Source of the DNA: Viola odorata
Lineage: Eukaryota; Streptophyta; Magnoliopsida; Malpighiales; Violaceae
Assembly (NCBI GenBank): GCA_963691705.1
Contig: OY829537.1
Location: 20,832,078 to 20,896,077 of the forward strand
Direction of reading: 5' to 3'
DNA length: 64,000 nt
A program made the position numbers and the translations under genes. The notes beneath the pieces are model-generated. The model saw only the letters and a program-made list of their open reading frames with translations. It had not been told where the DNA came from and did not search any database. Below are positions 44,309 through 55,603 of this stretch, one piece after another (the first letter of the stretch is position 1; every line of letters begins with the position of its first letter).

Positions 44309-46000
44309 CTAAGGGAATGGTGGCTCAAATACTTTGTTTATGAATTCTTGAGAGAATTCTTCCTCCTCAACGGGCTGCTTCTTCTTGCAGCGGGACTTCT
44401 TGCTGGAGAAGAAGTGATCCAGTGCTACGTCGCCAAATCGGGACTTCTTAGGTTGGTCAGTAGGTTGTTCGGGAGGTGGTGGCGCAGTATTGTTGGCCTC
44501 TGGACCAGGAACAACAATGTTGGCTTCGGGGTCTGGGTGGACACGAGAAGGGATCTCGAGACCACTGCGGAGGTTCATGGCACACGCTTCATGCTTTGGG
44601 TTAGGTTCTGTTTGCCCTGGAAATCTCCCTCCATTTTTTACTTCCTTCATTTCGGCCATGAGGGTCCGAATCTGTTTTTCCAGTTCTGCGATTTTCTTTT
44701 TATCGGGGGAGGGGTCCTCATTCGGGGGTGGTGGCATGGTGAAATTCTGGTCTGGGGGAGGCTGCCTCTGGTACTGGTAATTCTGAAAATTGGGCCTAGG
44801 CTTGAAGGCCTGCATGTTGAAAGGAGGGGGGTGATTTCCGTATGGATTTTGGCCATACTGATGGCTGGGTCCGGCCTGCTGGTTGTTGTTCCATCCATAG
44901 TTAGGTTGCTTCCAACCTTGATTGTGGTGTTGGCCATATGGGGCATTGAATCCGCCGGCTGCATTGACTGGAATCTCATCGGGGATGAATGGGCAAGCAT
45001 CCGTTGGGTGGTCTGAAAATTGGCAAATCTGGCAGGCCTTGACCTGGACTGGCTGTCCTGAAGCCATGTTTTGCAACATGCCCGTGATGGCTGCAAGTTG
45101 ATTCTCCATAGCGGTTGAGCGTGCATCTTGAACGCTAGTGGAGTTGTTGAGCTGGAGGTTGTTCTTGGCCATGAGTTCGATGGTGGCCTTGGCAGCAGCT
45201 GGAGTGAGTCTAGTGATGGATCCATTAGCAGAAGCGTTCAACAAGGCCTTGTCCCGACCGTTGAGTCCTTCACAAAAGTATTGCATGAGGGCATGTTCGG
45301 ACAGATTATGCGAGGGGCATAGGGCTTGCATCTTTTTAAACCGCTCATAGTATTGCTCAAGATCTTCCGAATCCTTTTGGAGGATGGATACGAGCTGCTT
45401 TCGGGTCACCATTGCTATGGACACGGGGTAGTATTTGTCCGTGAAAGCTTTAGACATCTAGGCCCACGAATTGATAGATTGCGGCTGCAAGTCGTAAAAC
45501 CAGTCAAGGGCGTCGTCCTTGAGGGACCACATAAAGGCACGTAGCTTGGCATGCTCAACAGAGACGTTGTGAGGCTTCATGGCGTCGCAAATGGAGTGTA
45601 GCTGTTGTAGGTGGCGGTGTGGATTCTCCTTGGCCAACCCTCGAAAGAGTGGCAGATGATGCATGGTTGCAGACTTGAGTTCCCAGTCATTCGGGACTGC
45701 TGGCCAGACAATGCAACTGGTTGGGGCTTCGGGAGCAGCATTGAAATCATCGATGGTCTGGACTGTCGGGGGAAGTGGTGGAACGCGATCTCCTAGGGGA
45801 CCGTGGTCATCCATTTCGGGTCCTTCTGGGTGATCAAGGGGAAAATTCTCGTGGTCTGGATTGTCTTCTAAGTCAAAAAGACGTTCGAGGTCCCGAACAC
45901 AAGGGTTGGAATTTCCTTGTGCCAGTCGTCGAAGTCCCCTTTCGGTCCGTCCTAGCTCGTGATCAAGGGGTAGTAATTCGGGTGCGGATCTCCTGGTCAT
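44309..46000 (-). pseudogene. Athila gag, one internal amber; second amber at the gag/protease junction
   Basis: Frame from ATG 46000 (MTRRSAPELLPLD) to 44309, broken by TAG at 45460-45458 (after INSWA) and ending at TAG 44311-44309. The capsid region has PHRHLQQLHSICD, LKDDALDWFYDLQP, FTDKYYP and the DLEQYYERFKKM pattern. A zinc finger-like CQICQFSDHPTDAC follows, then Gln/Asn/Pro-rich sequence. The second amber is followed directly by CGG and pol continues in the same frame, so it could be a read-through site or a CAG-to-TAG mutation. The first has no such role and inactivates gag. Confidence 0.88.
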
Positions 46001-46054
46001 ACAAACAAGAAAAATAAATCAGTCTTGAAACAATCCCCGGCAACGGCGCCAATT

Positions 46055-47782
46055 TGATCGTCAGTCCAATACAGAATTTATAGTGCCTGAAAACGTGTGT
46101 GCACAAGAGATAAAGTGTACAGTGGCAGTCAGGGTCGAACACAGGGATTGTGAGAAACTGATCTATAGCCTTGAATATATTCGGGGGAGAAGTGCACAAA
46201 GAGTAACAATTAGGGGGGGGGGGGGGGGGTTTACTTGGCTGAACAAGTCAGCCAAGGCAGATTTCGGGAGCTAACAATTTCTATCTACGAAAACAGTATT
46301 CGGGGTCTCGAATGTCACGTTCGAGGTCCCGAATGGTAAAATAAGCAAATCAGTGTATAATTAATAAAATAAATCAGAAACAGATGCAGAGGTATCAACA
46401 CAGGCGTGAAATAGAACAAGAGCGAAATAAGCACAAATAATCAGTTGGAGAAAGGGTTCTCGGCAAAGGCACTCTGGGTTGCATTCGGGACCAGATCGTC
46501 ATCAGCTCAAGGGTATTCCATTCAAGATGTCATAGAAATGACATGGGGACCAAATTCCTCGGATATCCCCTACTTTTCTCTTAAGAGAAACTACCCCCCG
46601 TTTCCACATATGAGGTAGTCTTGACAGTTTGCCATCCCTCCAGGCACGAATGCGGGAGAGCCATACTCAAACTGCCCATGAAGTTAAGAAAAGACAGATC
46701 TAGAGCTAAAGTCCCTCAGTTTGTCAGACTCGTGACCCAGCTCTAATCAACTACCCAACCTATCTATTCGAGACCACTTTGACACAGTCAAGACTAAACA
46801 GATGCCTACTTGCTCATGCAACTTTCCTTCCGTATTCATCACATAAATGGCAGCATTTACACAAGATAATTCTCAGTTGATCAGGCCTCAAATTAAATCA
46901 TGCAAAGATGTAATTAAATCGATGAATAGTTGAATATAGCATCAAGGATATATTAAGCACATTAAGGCCTCGAATCTGCCCCTGCAACCCTTGAATCAGC
47001 CTTGCCAAGAACTAGGAATTTAGCTACTCATACTTAAAGATAAACAAATAACGATTAAAGAAAACATAACAAGTAATTAAATAGTGTAAGAGAAGAAAAC
47101 TTGTTACTAAAATTCCGTTTATAGCTCGGCAGCAATGTTGGAGAAGCTAACAATGGCTAGAAAGAGAAGCTAGAGAGAAGTCTAAGCTACTTCTAAATTA
47201 TGCTAATTAATTAATTACTAAGAGAGATCCCAAGAAAAACTGCTGAAACTATTCATGGATGCCCTTTATATAGTAGAGCTCCAAGCACAAAATATCTACA
47301 GCCCAAAAACTAGGGACAAAATGCATTAATTGAAAGCCTAAAGAAGTGGATCTATGTTCCCAAAAACACAAAGCTGGAAAAGCATAAAGCTGTCTGGTTT
47401 TTCCAGCTTTGGCAGGTCTGGAGTGGGCTCAAGACTGAAATCCGCAGGTGTTTGGTAATCAGTGCAGAGCGTCAGAACAGTGTCAGAGGGATCACATGGG
47501 CGTTAGGTGGGGTGACACGTGGAAACGTCATCCTTTACCCTTCGGGAGTCCCGAACTGGGAATCCGATTCGGGACCTTGAACGCTGCTTTGGACTCGGGA
47601 CCTCGACTTTTGGTCTTGAAGCTCGAATTCGCTCAAAATGCACCAAAAATGTTTGTTTTAGCATAAATTCCGTTTTTAGGCCTAGATCTGCAATAGTAAT
47701 GAAATCAAGGGTAAATTAGCAGAATCAAGCTCTAAATAAGTGAGAAAATGGAGGGAAAATCATGCATAAAAACATGCTATCA
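46055..47782 (-). repeat. Athila 5' LTR
   Basis: Ends TGATAGC and GACGATCA on minus, followed by PBS 46051-46035. TATA box at 47272-47264 on minus. The tail ATCCCTGTGTTCGACCC is typical of Athila LTRs. Confidence 0.95.
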
Positions 47783-47787
47783 TAGGC

Positions 47788-50272
47788 GGTATTGAATTTA
47801 AATTGCTGAAAGTAAATTGCTGAAATTTAAAGTGCAGAAAAGTAAAGTACGGAAAATTAAAGTGCGGAAAAGTAAACAGTTGATAATTTGCGGAAGGATT
47901 TCCAGCAGTTTTGCGAAAAATTAAAGCAGTTGAATATTTACAAAAATTAAAATGCGACCGACCATATAGGCGGTATTGAATTTAAATTGCTGAAAGTAAA
48001 TTGCTGAATTTTAAAGTGCAGAAAAGTAAAGTACGGAAAAGTAAACAGTTGATAATTTGCGGAAGGATTTCCAGCAGTTTTGCGAAAAAGTAAAGCAGTT
48101 GAATATTTACGAGAATTAAAATGCGACCGACCATGTAGGCGGTATTGAATTTAAATTGATGAAAGTAAATTGCTGAAATTTAAAGTGCAGAAAAGTAAAG
48201 TGCGGAAAATTAAACAGTTGATAGTTTGCGGAAGGATTTCCAGCAGTTTTGCGAAAAATTAAAGCAGGTGATATTTACGGAAATTAAAAAGCGACCGACC
48301 ATATAGGCGGTATAATAAATGACTGAATTTAAATATCATGAAAATAAATATTGCGATAAGAAAGAAGCAATTCGGATATAGAACAATTAAATAACAAGTT
48401 GTCGCAAGAACGAGCATACGAAAAATATGAACCGGAAATGACGCATGTGTGCATTTAAATCATGTATAAACATTTAAAGCATGGTATACTGCTATTTAAT
48501 TTCGTGCATAAATATTTAATCATGGTATATAAATATTTAAGCAAAGCGAAATAATAAACAAGTATTGTAAATAATGATTAATTAAATATGGCATACGAAT
48601 TAATTTAAACATTACATACGAGCATGAAATAAAACGAAGTTTAAAATGACTCGAATGCTTGGCGAAAATTATTTGGGTCGGGCCCGCATGCTGGATTTAA
48701 ATCAAATTGGGCTAGGAATGAATCCTAGCCCATGACAATAAATAAAGGAAAGATGGGCTTGGCTTAGGCCAAGGCCCATCAGTGGCTTAACAAATGTAAG
48801 AGGGACGGGCTTGGCCCGTTCCCTCCCTTCTTCTTCCTCGCAAGAACAGCCATGTTGTTCTTGCTTTCCACGTCGCCGGCGCTGTGGCCGGCGACTCCTG
48901 CACCCCCAAAAACCAACGTGTAACCCCCCCCCATTTGACTCGGTTAAAACACGCAACATGCCCATGACCTAATCAAGCAAAAATAGCAACGAAAACGCAA
49001 GAAAAACCAATGATTTTGAAGGAAGAAAAACATGCTAATTAAATGTTTTTTGGAGCAATTAATTAGCTCAAGCAATGAATGATTAAATTAAGGCAAGGGA
49101 AGTGAAGTTAGCATGGAAATAGAGCTTTTAAAACAGATTTGAATGGTTGATTAAATGCTAAGGGCTAAAAACAAAAATTTAAAAGAGAGGAGCTTAGAGA
49201 GAGAAAGCTTGAAAGAAGCTCACCTTGATTGCTTTTCTTTGCCTTGGTTCGGGCGGATGAACTGGCTAGGAGAATGGAGGTGAGCCGTGTGTATTTTTTC
49301 TGCAAAATTCTGACCGTTTACGCGTAGGGAATGCTTGCTATTTATAGCCGGGGAACGCGTGAGGAGGCCGGACGTGGGAGTTGCGCGTGGTGGCCGGACG
49401 TGTGCGCTGGCTGGGCTAGGGGAACCGTGATGATGGCGGAGGGCTAGGGAGCTAGGGAGCAGTTGGCTCGGGCAAGGACTTCCGCTGCCTCCCTCGTGCG
49501 TGCACTGTGCATGTGCATTATGCACATTAAATCAAGGGCCATTGATCTGGTTGACTTTCCTTGGTTGACCAGATCAATGGTCATGATCAAATGGCCCTTT
49601 ATCTGATTTAAATGGCCTCGAGCAGGTTCCCGCGAACAAACGTTCTAACTTTTCGAGCCGAAGGTACCGTCGCGTAGAGAAAAATACGACGGGTTTAACC
49701 GTCTACAGCGAATGACGAGAATTTTTCGTTTAACGTGTTTATTTTCGCGTTCAAAAAAGTGAAACGTTTGAACAGAAAAATAATAACGTTACGCCGAAAA
49801 TTACACGAATCGCTGTAGACCGTTACAACCAGAAAAAAATCTAGCAACTAGTTGATGGAAAACATTTTAAATTCAAGCTATTGTCCGAGCGGACTTACTC
49901 GGGTCCAATAAAAGCTCGAATAAAAATAATAATAAAATAATAAAAATACTAAAAAATGCGCTAAAATATTAAAAATCCTAAAATTCATGTGATGACCTAA
50001 AACGAAGAAAAAACTAGCAAACGACTGCCGGATAGTCAAAAATGTGGTTTTTAAGGCTAAAAATAATAATGATAATAATAATGAAAATATGTGCCAAAAA
50101 ATTAAAAATGTGATTTCGAAAGCTGACGATGCTAACGATGATGCTAAAATGCAACGAAACACCTAAGAATGCTAGCGACATTAAATCAACTGAAAATGAC
50201 TGTAAGTTAACTAAATAACAAAAATGCTAAAATTAAGTAAAAAAAAATGGCGTCAAAATTCGGGTATCAACA
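47788..50272 (-). repeat. Element C 3' LTR, right part (U3 side)
   Basis: Continues the LTR after the Athila insertion and ends at GGGTATCAACA on plus. It holds three units of about 180 bp (GCGACCGACCAT.TAGGCGGT start, 47790-48310), a TATA box TATTTATA at 49339-49346 (TATAAATA on minus), and a C-rich Pro/Ser-like stretch without conserved ORF. Confidence 0.9.
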
Positions 50273-50412
50273 GTTGCCCCCTCTTTACTGTCTTATCAAA
50301 GTATTTGATAAGCAGTAAAGACAGTTGCCCCTATATATCCGAATTTTGGCGACATAGGGGGTCTTACCTCAAGCTTACAGTGATGATGTCACTCTGGGGG
50401 GGGGAGGTATGC

Positions 50413-51375
50413 TTTAAATTCTCGTCTGGGCGAGGCTATCGCATTGCTAGATGCTGGCATGAAAAAAGTGAGGTTGCATGTCCGTGCGAGGCTATCGCTC
50501 TTCAGATGTTGACATGAAAATATGAAGGAAGGTCTGTGCGAGGCTATCGCTCTCCGGATGTTGACGTGGTAATGTGAATGAAGGGTTGTGCGAGGCTATC
50601 GCTCTCCGAACGTTGGTGCTGAAAATGTAACTACACGACCGTGCGAGGCTATCGCTCTCCGGACGCTGGTGCTGAAGATGTAGCTATACGACCGTGCGAG
50701 GCTATCACTATCCGGACGCTGGTGCTGAAGATGTAGCTATACGACCGTGCGAGGCTATCGCTCTCCGGACGCTGGTGCTGAAGATGTAACTACACAACCG
50801 TGCGAGGCTATCGCTCTCCGGACGCTGGTGCTGAAGATGTAACTACACGACCGTGCGAGGCTATCGCTCTCCGGACGCTGGTGCTGAAGATGTAACTACA
50901 CGACCATGCGAGGCTATCGCTCTTCGGACGCTGGTGTTGAAGATGTAGCTATACGACCGTGCGAGGCTATCGCTCTCCGGACGCTGGTGCTGAAGATGTA
51001 GCTATACGACCGTGCGAGGCTATCGCTCTCCGGACGCTGGTGCTGAAGATGTAGCTATACAACCGTGCGAGGCTATCGCTCTCCGGACGCTGGTGCTGAA
51101 GATGTAGCTATACGACCGTGCGAGGCTATCGCTCTCCGGACGCTGGTGCTGAAGATGTAACTACACGACCGTGCGAGGCTATCGCTCTCCGGACGCTGGT
51201 GCTGAAGATGTAGCTATACGACCGTGCGAGGCTATCGCTCTCCGGACGCTGGTGCTGAAGATGTAACTACACGACCGTGCGAGGCTATCGCTCTCCGGAC
51301 GCTGGTGCTGAAGATGTAGCTATACGACCGTGCGAGGCTATCGCTCTCCGGACGCTGGTGCTGAAGATGTAGTCA
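50413..51375. repeat. 53-bp tandem array of element C, about 18 units
   Basis: Unit core on plus: GCGAGGCTATCGCTCTCCGG, then ACGCTGGTGCTGAAGATG and a variable end. The first three units are divergent, the rest almost identical with strict 53-bp spacing. Two variants alternate irregularly: GTAGCTATACG and GTAACTACACG, in which two bases change together. Recent amplification by unequal exchange or slippage is likely. Confidence 0.92.
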
Positions 51376-53874
51376 CTCAAGGAGGAGTTATTTAGACATG
51401 CAGAAAAGTAGTCGCTCAAGGAGGAGTAATAATTATGCCGAAATGTAGAATTATGTAAATGAGAGTGGTAACATACCTTCACTCAGATATTGATTGACGA
51501 TAACATACCTTTGCTTTGATGTTGATTCGATGACTATTTACGAATTTTCAAGATATGGTGTGGGAGACGTGACTGTATGAATCCATTGGATTTTGATGAA
51601 AATTCCAGATGGCGAGGGCTTTACAACGATGTTGTCATCGAAGACCCAAGGTTGAGGAGTGGTAGCGTTCTCCATTCGACGTTTGATCCAAGGCGAGGGC
51701 TTTACAACGATGTTGTCATCGAAGACCCCTGGTTGAGATTTCACTGGAGCATATCCGTATCCTGCAAATTGAAAGGAAACAAACCCGAAGCAGCAACAGA
51801 TGGAAACATGAAGAAGCAATTGACCTATGTGAGAAATATCAAATATTCCTACATTTATCCCATGGCTTGCCCCCAAGTTTTTTGTTTGGAATGAAAATGA
51901 TTTCTTTGTTTAAGATAATAAATTCAAGCCTTTTTCTCTTTTCTTCTTCTTCTTTTTTTTTGGATAAAAATGTTCGTTCAGTTTTCGTCATATGAACATG
52001 ATTGATTCAAGTCTAGGTAGCGTCTACGTCTTGTTCAAGAAATAACGACCTCAAGGACAAGACTTTCCCATAACATGCAGCCGTAAGCAATCCTCACCTG
52101 ATATTAGTGTTTGCACTCACGCTCTGAAACAAGGCTAAGTGTTTTACACTCATAAAGATGCAACTAACATGATACATAATTTACAGTTCGCAATGTCAAT
52201 CCGAGTGAATATACTTCGAATGAAGATGCACATGCATGGGCGTTCTAATAATCGATAGGACTTTTACGAAAAAGAATGAATGGACATGAAATGTCCGGAA
52301 AGGAGCTTGTTTTGGGAAAGGATTGCTTTGTTGAGGAGTTGGAAGGCTTTTGATGAGTGATGCTTTGCTGATTGGCCAGGATGAGGGCGAGGTGCGCGAG
52401 TCTTTTCGCTTTTTGCTGGGGATGTTTTCTGTGTGGCCAGGGGCCCTTCTCTTGAGTCTTCATTGGGGAGCGTCGTCGTTGTTCCTTTTACGACTCACTA
52501 CTTGAGTTGGCCTGGGGCCCCTTTCTCTTCTCGGGTTCTCACTAGGGATGCTTGCTTTGAGGTTTCTTGAGTTGGCCTTGGGCCTCATTTGCTTGACTTT
52601 ACTGGGGGAAGGCTGCTTTGAGATTTCTCGAGTTGGCCTTGGGCCTTTCTACTCGAGTTCACTGGGGAAAATTTTCTTCGAGATTTTCTCGAATTGAGTT
52701 GTCCCCGGGCTGTGATTGCTTTGGCTCTTCGATTGTTTGTATTCGTCGAAGGTCTCTGAGCATTTTTCTTTTCTTTTCCCTTTTTCCCCTCTCTCCTTTT
52801 TCTTTTTTCCTCTCATTTTCCTTTTTTTTTTTTATATATATCCCTCCCCTTTTTGATTTGATTTGAAAATGCAACAGAGCAGAGCAAGCACAGCCTTTGT
52901 CTTGATCTCTTCCCCTTCTGTCTTGAGGCCTCGGCCTTCATCGTTGCTGCTTCTTCGGTGATGGTCCTTAGCGATCTCCTAGTGACCTTTTCCGTCTCTT
53001 TCATCGTGCTCTTGGACTCGACGTGCTTTTACTTCCGGCTGGCGATTTTAGTTGAAACTACTCTTTGGCTCCCGGGGTATGAGTGATATTGACGGTTTGG
53101 GGGGAGTGATGACATATATAGTGGAAAGAGGGAAGAAACGAAAAAAGTGGAGAAAATCGAAAAAGTCCCATGTCACTTTATAGCTATCCCATGTCTAATG
53201 GCGTATGTACCCTGGATATTATGCGAATTCAACTAGTATCTAGTCAGGCACTTACACTCATGAAAGAAACAAAGCGTGAAGGCCCAAAATACTCACAGGG
53301 ATATGTTTTGTGATTGCTTACGTCTAGACGTGCCATGGATATAAGAGCTAACAGACAAAATCATGTATGTTTCATATAATTTCTAATGAACGCACAAGTC
53401 ATCCATGTCGTGATAAAGTGATGAATATGCATGAAAAAAACGTTCAAAACATGGGATTTTCACGCCAAGCGACTATGCCTTTATTTATGTTTTTTTTTTT
53501 TTTTTTTACAATAACTAAGAACCTTAGCAGATATGACGCACACACTCTTGCAACAACATAAATCGTGGAAACATAAATTGCAAAAATAGAAAATGCGGAA
53601 ACGGAAATTGCAAAAATGTAAAATGGACAACTTCCCTGAAAAATGAGCTTTGACATTTTTCAACGCCTTCTTTTGGTCGTCACTTCATTTGCTTGCCCCC
53701 ATGTTTACAAGTCTCGTTGCACCTTCCTTTGGTTGTCACTTCATTCGTTTGGCCCCAAGTTTACAAATCTCATTGCATCTAAAATGACAAGGGGACTAAA
53801 TATTAAATTTTCTAGAAAAGGATATCCTAAAATGTTTGAATTTTATTAAAAAACCAGAAATATTAAAAGGAACA

Positions 53875-53923
53875 CGTGGGTTGCCTCCCACGAAGCGCCC
53901 TTGTTTATAGTCGTGGGCTCGAC
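53875..53923 (-). other. Double hairpin just after gag of element C
   Basis: On plus: CGTGGG-TTGCCT-CCCACG (53875-53892) and GTCG-TGGGCT-CGAC (53910-53923), both perfect stems. They lie about 76 nt after the gag stop in the sense direction and match the element D pair at 22932-22976. Confidence 0.65.
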
Positions 53924-53998
53924 TATTATACAAAAAGTATTGTAGGTATCGCCATTATATGAGTAAGCAGGATGGGTCCCTTATGGGAGAATGATCAT

Positions 53999-55603
53999 TC
54001 AAAGGTTGGTAGGAGGAGGGTAGACGGTCGTGTCAGGTCCTCTGGCTAACCCTTCAAAAGAGATCCATCCATTCTTGATCAAGTGGTGAACCTTTCCTCT
54101 TAGGGCGAAGCAGTTTTCTATCGTGTGACCCTGAGCTCCAGCATGGTACTCACATCTAGCGTTATGATCGTACCACTTTGGGTAAGGAGGTTGCAGAGGT
54201 GCCATTGGGGTGGGCACGATTTGTCCAGCCGTCAAGAGATGTTTATAAATTTCCCCCAGAGGAGCGGGAAGAGTTGGCAGTGGCCCCCGGTTCCAACGGT
54301 TACTTGGGTTATTTTGGTTGTTTGGCGGTTTATATGGGGATGGTGAAAATGGTGTAGGATTTTGAAGAGGTGGCGAGGAAGGTGGCTCGTAGCTAGGCTG
54401 GTGAGAGACAAAGTTGACATCTTTCTTCATGATGGGCTCTTTCTTAGGTGTTACCTCTGGTCTGGAAACATCGATTCTCCCCGACTTGATCCCTTGTTCG
54501 ACTCTTTCCGCCACCATGACCATGTCAGAAAAGTTATTTGATGGATTGGATATAAGATGAGTGTAGTATGGAGCCTTGAAGGTATCCACGAAAATGGATA
54601 TGAGTTCTTTATCATTCAAGGGCGGTGAAATCCTGGAAGCTAGTTCTCTCCACCTCTGAGCATAAGTTTTCACCGATTCTTCAGTTTTTTTCTCAAGATT
54701 TCGGAGATCAGAACGGTCTGGCGCTACCTCCAAATTGAACTTGTATTGCTTGAAGAAAGCATCCGATAAATCTCTCCAAGTCCTGATCTTAACTCCATCC
54801 AAACTCATGTACCAGGTTAAGGCATGCTTGGCCAAACTCTCTCTGAACAGATGGATTAACATGGGCTCATTGTGTATCATATCAGCCATTTTGTTGCAAT
54901 AGGCCTTGAGGTGAGTTTTTGGGCACTCGATCCCAGTGTACTTCTCAAAATCTGGAATCTTGTATTTTGGAGGCATTATGATCCCCGGGACCATGCACAT
55001 GGTGGCGGGACCTGTAGGGTCGAAGGGGTCTGTTCCTTCGATGGCCCTGAGCCTTTCCTCTAGCAGGTTCATTCTATCCATATTCGGTCTTTCTGTGATG
55101 AGAGCGTTTGGACCAAGGTATGGCGGGGGTTCTGTCATGAATAGTGGTTGCATCGGATTGACAAAAGGAGGTCGACTCCCCATAGGATTGGGAATCGCGA
55201 CTTGAGTGGGATAGCCCTGGGGTGGGTAAAATCCCCGGGATTCCTGACGAATCAGATTCTGACCCGGGTCCAAAGTAAGGTTGACAAAGGAATGTTGTAG
55301 AGTTGCATCAATTCCTTCACCCGTGCTGGCTATAGGGTTCGGGGTAGTGGGTACAAAGATGGGAGCAGTCCATTTCCATTGACCCCTAGGAACCGAAAAT
55401 GATTGGGGTCCCGAAGATCTAGCGATGGCGGATGAGGAGGGTCCCATCATTTGACTAGGATCAAAACCAGGTGGGAACTCAATGGTTGCTTCATCTCGCT
55501 CTTTTTCACCCCGAGTGGCCTTTTCTGTAGTAACCCTTACTTGCTCTTCTAACTCTTTTATTCTAGCAGCCAATGCCTCTTCTGTCTTGGTTTGTTCGGC
55601 CAT
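53999..55603 (-). CDS. Element C gag, apparently intact
   Basis: Minus frame from ATG 55603 (MAEQTKTEEALAARIKE) to a stop at 53999, about 534 residues. It forms the RNA-packaging shell of the element. A coiled coil at the N-terminus is followed by a Pro/Ser-rich part and a capsid region (LLEERLRAIEGTDPF, ALTWYMSLDGVKIRTW, FFKQYKFNLEVAPDRSDL, PYYTHLISNPSN). A Cys-His-His-Cys knuckle CEYHAGAQGHTIENC lies near the end. The frame is also open upstream to 55903. The 15 or so codons before the ATG (IAPRKRITPP..ITRLQT) are conserved in element D, and a pyrimidine-rich TTTTTTTCAG precedes them, so translation may begin in an upstream exon. Confidence 0.88.
   Translation of the reverse strand: MAEQTKTEEALAARIKELEEQVRVTTEKATRGEKERDEATIEFPPGFDPSQMMGPSSSAIARSSGPQSFSVPRGQWKWTAPIFVPTTPNPIASTGEGIDATLQHSFVNLTLDPGQNLIRQESRGFYPPQGYPTQVAIPNPMGSRPPFVNPMQPLFMTEPPPYLGPNALITERPNMDRMNLLEERLRAIEGTDPFDPTGPATMCMVPGIIMPPKYKIPDFEKYTGIECPKTHLKAYCNKMADMIHNEPMLIHLFRESLAKHALTWYMSLDGVKIRTWRDLSDAFFKQYKFNLEVAPDRSDLRNLEKKTEESVKTYAQRWRELASRISPPLNDKELISIFVDTFKAPYYTHLISNPSNNFSDMVMVAERVEQGIKSGRIDVSRPEVTPKKEPIMKKDVNFVSHQPSYEPPSSPPLQNPTPFSPSPYKPPNNQNNPSNRWNRGPLPTLPAPLGEIYKHLLTAGQIVPTPMAPLQPPYPKWYDHNARCEYHAGAQGHTIENCFALRGKVHHLIKNGWISFEGLARGPDTTVYPPPTNL

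Larger units (their letters stand above)
34260..47782 (-). mobile_element. Young Athila-type Ty3/gypsy element with env-like ORF, inserted in the element C LTR
   Basis: LTRs 34260-35990 and 46055-47782 differ at only about seven positions plus a G-run length, so this is the youngest large insertion. Target duplication TAGGC (34255-34259 and 47783-47787). On minus: 5' LTR, PBS TGGCGCCGTTGCCGGGG (46051-46035), gag, protease-RT-RNase H-integrase, env-like ORF, 1.76 kb non-coding, PPT GTGTGGGGG (36003-35995) and 3' LTR. Target site: a repeat of the element C LTR (CATGTAGGCGGTATT). Despite its youth, gag-pol carries two amber codons and a small deletion. Confidence 0.95.
50273..53998 (-). other. 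Element C 3' non-coding region
   Basis: No pol or other protein family. From the PPT (50273-50290): a 53-bp array (50413-51375); two direct copies of a GCGAGGGCTTTACAACGATG segment (51612 and 51692); a block matching element D with splice-acceptor-like AATTTGCAG (51770-51762 on minus); shared cassette blocks 52095-52240 and 53189-53375; repeats of GAGTTGGCCTTGGGCC (52500-52690); a purine-rich sense tract (52740-52835); and the double hairpin 53875-53923. Confidence 0.65.

Noticed and set aside
44348..45016. Long plus-strand ORF (222 codons) opposite Athila gag
   Set aside because: Shadow of the GC-rich, Pro/Gln-coding gag on the other strand; no motif, and gag is clearly the coding strand.
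50413..51375. CRISPR-like regular array
   Set aside because: Units are contiguous with no unique spacers, and the DNA is a plant retrotransposon.
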